Source: Cohaesibacteraceae bacterium
Lineage (GTDB): Bacteria > Pseudomonadota > Alphaproteobacteria > Rhizobiales > Cohaesibacteraceae
DNA: 7,340 nucleotides
Direction: 5' to 3'
Assembly: GCA_016764535.1 (NCBI GenBank)
Contig: JAESRR010000041.1
Location: forward strand, 6,019-13,358
The notes beneath the pieces were generated by a model. That model saw only the letters and a program-made list of their open reading frames with translations, was not told where the DNA came from and did not search any database. How positions within the stretch are numbered: the first letter of the stretch is position 1; each line of letters starts with the position of its first letter. Of this stretch, positions 6,462-7,340 are shown one piece after another. The translations under genes were made by a program, and so were the position numbers.

Positions 6462-7340
6462 CTGCAATAATTCATGGGAAGTTGATCAGAGGTTTATGGC
6501 TGCTGCCAGCAGGCTGGGTAATAGAAACAAGGGCCGGACGGGGTCTAACCCTTCTGTCGGGTGTATTATTGTAAACACCGAACATTCTTTCCCTGTCGTT
6601 GCAGGAAGGGGTGTGACTGCACCGGGTGGGCGACCCCATGCTGAAGTTCTTGCCCTTGCAGAAGCGGGATCGGATGCCCGGGGAGCAACTGCTTATGTTA
6701 CTCTGGAACCATGTTCACACACAGGAAAAACCGGCCCATGCGCAGAAGCGCTGATTGAGGCCGGGATTTCCCGGGTTGTCGTGGCATTAAAAGATCCTGA
6801 TATCAGAGTATCCGGACAGGGAATTGGGAAACTGGAAAACGCTGGAATTCTGGTTGAAACAGGATTTGGTAGCAAGCATTCCCAAATGTCTTTGGCAGGA
6901 TACCTGAAGCGTACACTGCATGGTCGTCCCTGGCTGACACTGAAACTGGCTTTGTCCCGGGACGGTTACATTGGTAAATCCGGGTCTGGAAATACGCCAA
7001 TCACGGGTGAAAATGTTCGACGTATTGTTCATGCGCTCCGCTCGCATCAGGATGTCATCATGATTGGTGCGGGGACTGCGCTTCTCGATGATCCCATGCT
7101 GGATGTACGTCTGCCCGGGCTTGAAAAATACTCTCCCGCCCGTACAGTTCTGGATGGTAGTGGAGGTTTGTCAAAATATTCCCGACTTGCGCAGAGCTCG
7201 GCAACAATTCAAACCAGTGTTGTTGTCAGGGAATCAAATTGTCAAAGAGCAATAGACCAGCTCGGATCCACAAATATTGACGTAACATCGTGTAAAATCA
7301 ACAGCACCGGCCAACTTGACTTACATAGTGTTTTGGCTTC
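6451..7340 (+). CDS. ribD: riboflavin biosynthesis bifunctional deaminase/reductase RibD (3'-truncated by window end)
   Basis: 296 codons are present and the frame is still open at the window edge; the family is about 360-370 aa, so perhaps 70 residues are missing. RibD deaminates 2,5-diamino-6-ribosylamino-4(3H)-pyrimidinone 5'-phosphate and then reduces the ribose side chain with NADPH. The deaminase domain (about 10-150) has NPSVG (33-37), the zinc ligand H63 and catalytic E65 in GGRPHAEV, and zinc ligands C88 and C97 in [15 protein letters not shown]. The reductase domain begins near 157 ([18 protein letters not shown]) and includes [16 protein letters not shown]. The ATG at 6451 overlaps the end of nrdR; the only purine-rich site, GAGGAA (6429-6434), is 16 nt away, so translation is probably coupled to nrdR. 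An internal ATG at 6496 would remove the start of the first deaminase helix. Other rib genes probably follow. Confidence 0.96.
   Translation, partial: MSNSCNNSWEVDQRFMAAASRLGNRNKGRTGSNPSVGCIIVNTEHSFPVVAGRGVTAPGGRPHAEVLALAEAGSDARGATAYVTLEPCSHTGKTGPCAEALIEAGISRVVVALKDPDIRVSGQGIGKLENAGILVETGFGSKHSQMSLAGYLKRTLHGRPWLTLKLALSRDGYIGKSGSGNTPITGENVRRIVHALRSHQDVIMIGAGTALLDDPMLDVRLPGLEKYSPARTVLDGSGGLSKYSRLAQSSATIQTSVVVRESNCQRAIDQLGSTNIDVTSCKINSTGQLDLHSVLA

Noticed and set aside
1..7340. Mobile element, prophage, CRISPR or defence island
   Set aside because: No transposase, integrase, repeat array, tRNA attachment site or toxin-antitoxin pattern is visible, and the recognisable genes are core functions in a common order.

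Overview
This window reads as ordinary chromosomal sequence from an alphaproteobacterium of moderate to low GC content. The strongest pointers are the gene order glyA-nrdR-ribD, a PAS_7-type sensor kinase, a [12 protein letters not shown] RibD active site, a Tat-exported YcbB-like L,D-transpeptidase, and a small protein resembling an alphaproteobacterial family of unknown function. I cannot place it below class level. I see no tRNA, rRNA, CRISPR array, insertion sequence or prophage gene.

Left third, minus strand (about 40-2493): a two-gene two-component operon. A soluble histidine kinase with two PAS-like domains (916-2493) is followed after 9 nt by a response regulator (88-906). The regulator has one intact receiver, a helical linker and a second receiver-like domain that seems to have lost its phosphoacceptor Asp. 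A possible intrinsic terminator lies just past the regulator (43-67).

Middle (2494-2926): a divergent intergenic region of about 430 nt. It is very AT-rich near the kinase (23% GC over 2521-2640). It holds two candidate forward promoters and several short dyads but no convincing gene.

Right two-thirds, plus strand (2927-7340): a Tat-exported L,D-transpeptidase (2927-4219), a 74-aa conserved-looking protein (4272-4496), serine hydroxymethyltransferase glyA (4660-5970), the transcriptional repressor nrdR (5997-6461) and the first 296 codons of ribD (6451 to the window end). glyA, nrdR and ribD are closely packed: a 26-nt gap, then an 11-nt overlap. They probably form one operon that continues into further riboflavin genes outside the window. 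glyA supplies one-carbon units and glycine, nrdR controls ribonucleotide reductase genes, and ribD performs two steps of flavin synthesis.

Nothing here is clearly a new system. The points most worth a second look are the regulator with a degenerate second receiver and no DNA-binding output, the kinase/transpeptidase divergent region with its cluster of dyads, and the small uncharacterised protein upstream of glyA.
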